Source of the DNA: Pontibacter sp. Tf4
GTDB taxonomy: Bacteria > Bacteroidota > Bacteroidia > Cytophagales > Hymenobacteraceae
Reading direction: 5' to 3'
DNA length: 64,000 bases
NCBI RefSeq assembly: GCF_014212495.1
Contig: NZ_JACKZC010000006.1
Location: forward strand, 302,219-366,218
The notes beneath the pieces are model-generated. The model worked only from the letters and a program-made list of their open reading frames with translations, was not told the DNA's origin and ran no database searches. The translations under genes and the position numbers were made by a program. Of the stretch, positions 63,882 through 64,000 are shown in pieces. Each line of letters starts with the position of its first letter. Position 1 is the first letter of the stretch.

Positions 63882-63911
63882 TCCTATGTTGAATTCTCCT
63901 ATGTTGAATTC
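63882..63911. repeat. Perfect 15-bp tandem duplication
   Basis: TCCTATGTTGAATTC occurs twice head to tail without mismatch, 8 bases after the inverted repeat. Confidence 0.8.
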
Positions 63912-64000
63912 TTATGGGGGGAGAACAGCGCGTTCCAGTAAAAGGGTCTGATACCTACATAAGCCTATACGTTATTTCCCATGCTCCAGTCTTGCCAATC

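Larger units (their letters stand above)
63603..64000. other. Downstream non-coding stretch with hairpins and tandem repeat
   Basis: About 400 bases after the last tra-linked gene. It contains the stem CGTCCCTG/CAGGGACG (63669-63695), the inverted repeat TGGACAAATAG/CTATTTGTCCA (63828-63873) with further inner pairing, and a perfect 15-bp tandem repeat (63882-63911). An open frame at 63744-63941 merely translates these repeats and is not considered a gene. Confidence 0.55.

Noticed and set aside
63744..63941. 65-residue frame SYVEFSYVEF at the right edge
   Set aside because: It only translates the inverted repeat and the 15-bp tandem duplication; no family or operon support.

Overview
The window is Bacteroidota DNA, most likely from a Chitinophagaceae-type member. 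The evidence is the tra gene set of Bacteroidota conjugative transposons (DUF4134/TraE, DUF4133/TraF, TraG, TraJ, TraK, TraM, TraN), RteC, a SusC/SusD pair, a DUF6520 peptide, LytTR signalling, and starts without clear Shine-Dalgarno sites. The genus is inference. No rRNA, tRNA, CRISPR array or site-specific recombinase was found, so the ends of the mobile element lie outside the window.

Layout. (1) 1-8.6 kb: two two-component systems, LytTR regulator plus LytS-type kinase and 7TM-like protein plus NarL-type kinase and regulator, with small unknown genes and long gene-poor gaps. (2) 8.6-11.6 kb: a frameshifted MBL-fold hydrolase gene and a HEPN-type protein. (3) 11.7-22.0 kb: a tightly packed, overlapping six-gene cassette of Vsr nickase, cytosine-5 methyltransferase, MORC/GHKL ATPase, Z1 helicase-like ATPase, PD-(D/E)XK protein and AIPR protein. 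(4) 22.0-35.2 kb, AT-rich: a ubiquitin-like operon on the minus strand (Ubl, E2-like, JAB-E1 fusion, then a small protein and a HEPN-motif protein), an XRE/ImmA-IrrE pair, a GHKL ATPase-nuclease next to an OLD-family nuclease, a cytoplasmic trypsin-like protease with a membrane partner, and a nucleotidyltransferase-HEPN fusion facing an XRE regulator. (5) 35.2-43.3 kb, abruptly GC-rich: a TlpA-like/SusC/SusD nutrient-uptake cassette, a DUF6520 peptide and a Crp/Fnr-type regulator. (6) 43.4-47.1 kb: gene remnants, a structured non-coding stretch, an AbiE-type toxin-antitoxin pair with a perfect palindromic operator, and small DNA-binding proteins. (7) 47.6-63.6 kb: mobilization genes (MobC-like, relaxase, coupling ATPase), rteC, and the tra operon up to traN.

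Together this reads as an integrative conjugative element, or a large part of one, whose right half supplies transfer functions and whose left half carries an immune island of at least five candidate defence modules plus an uptake system. The most unusual module is the ubiquitin-like operon. Its E2-like protein has no cysteine at all and its Ubl has no C-terminal diglycine, so it cannot use the canonical thioester chemistry as encoded.
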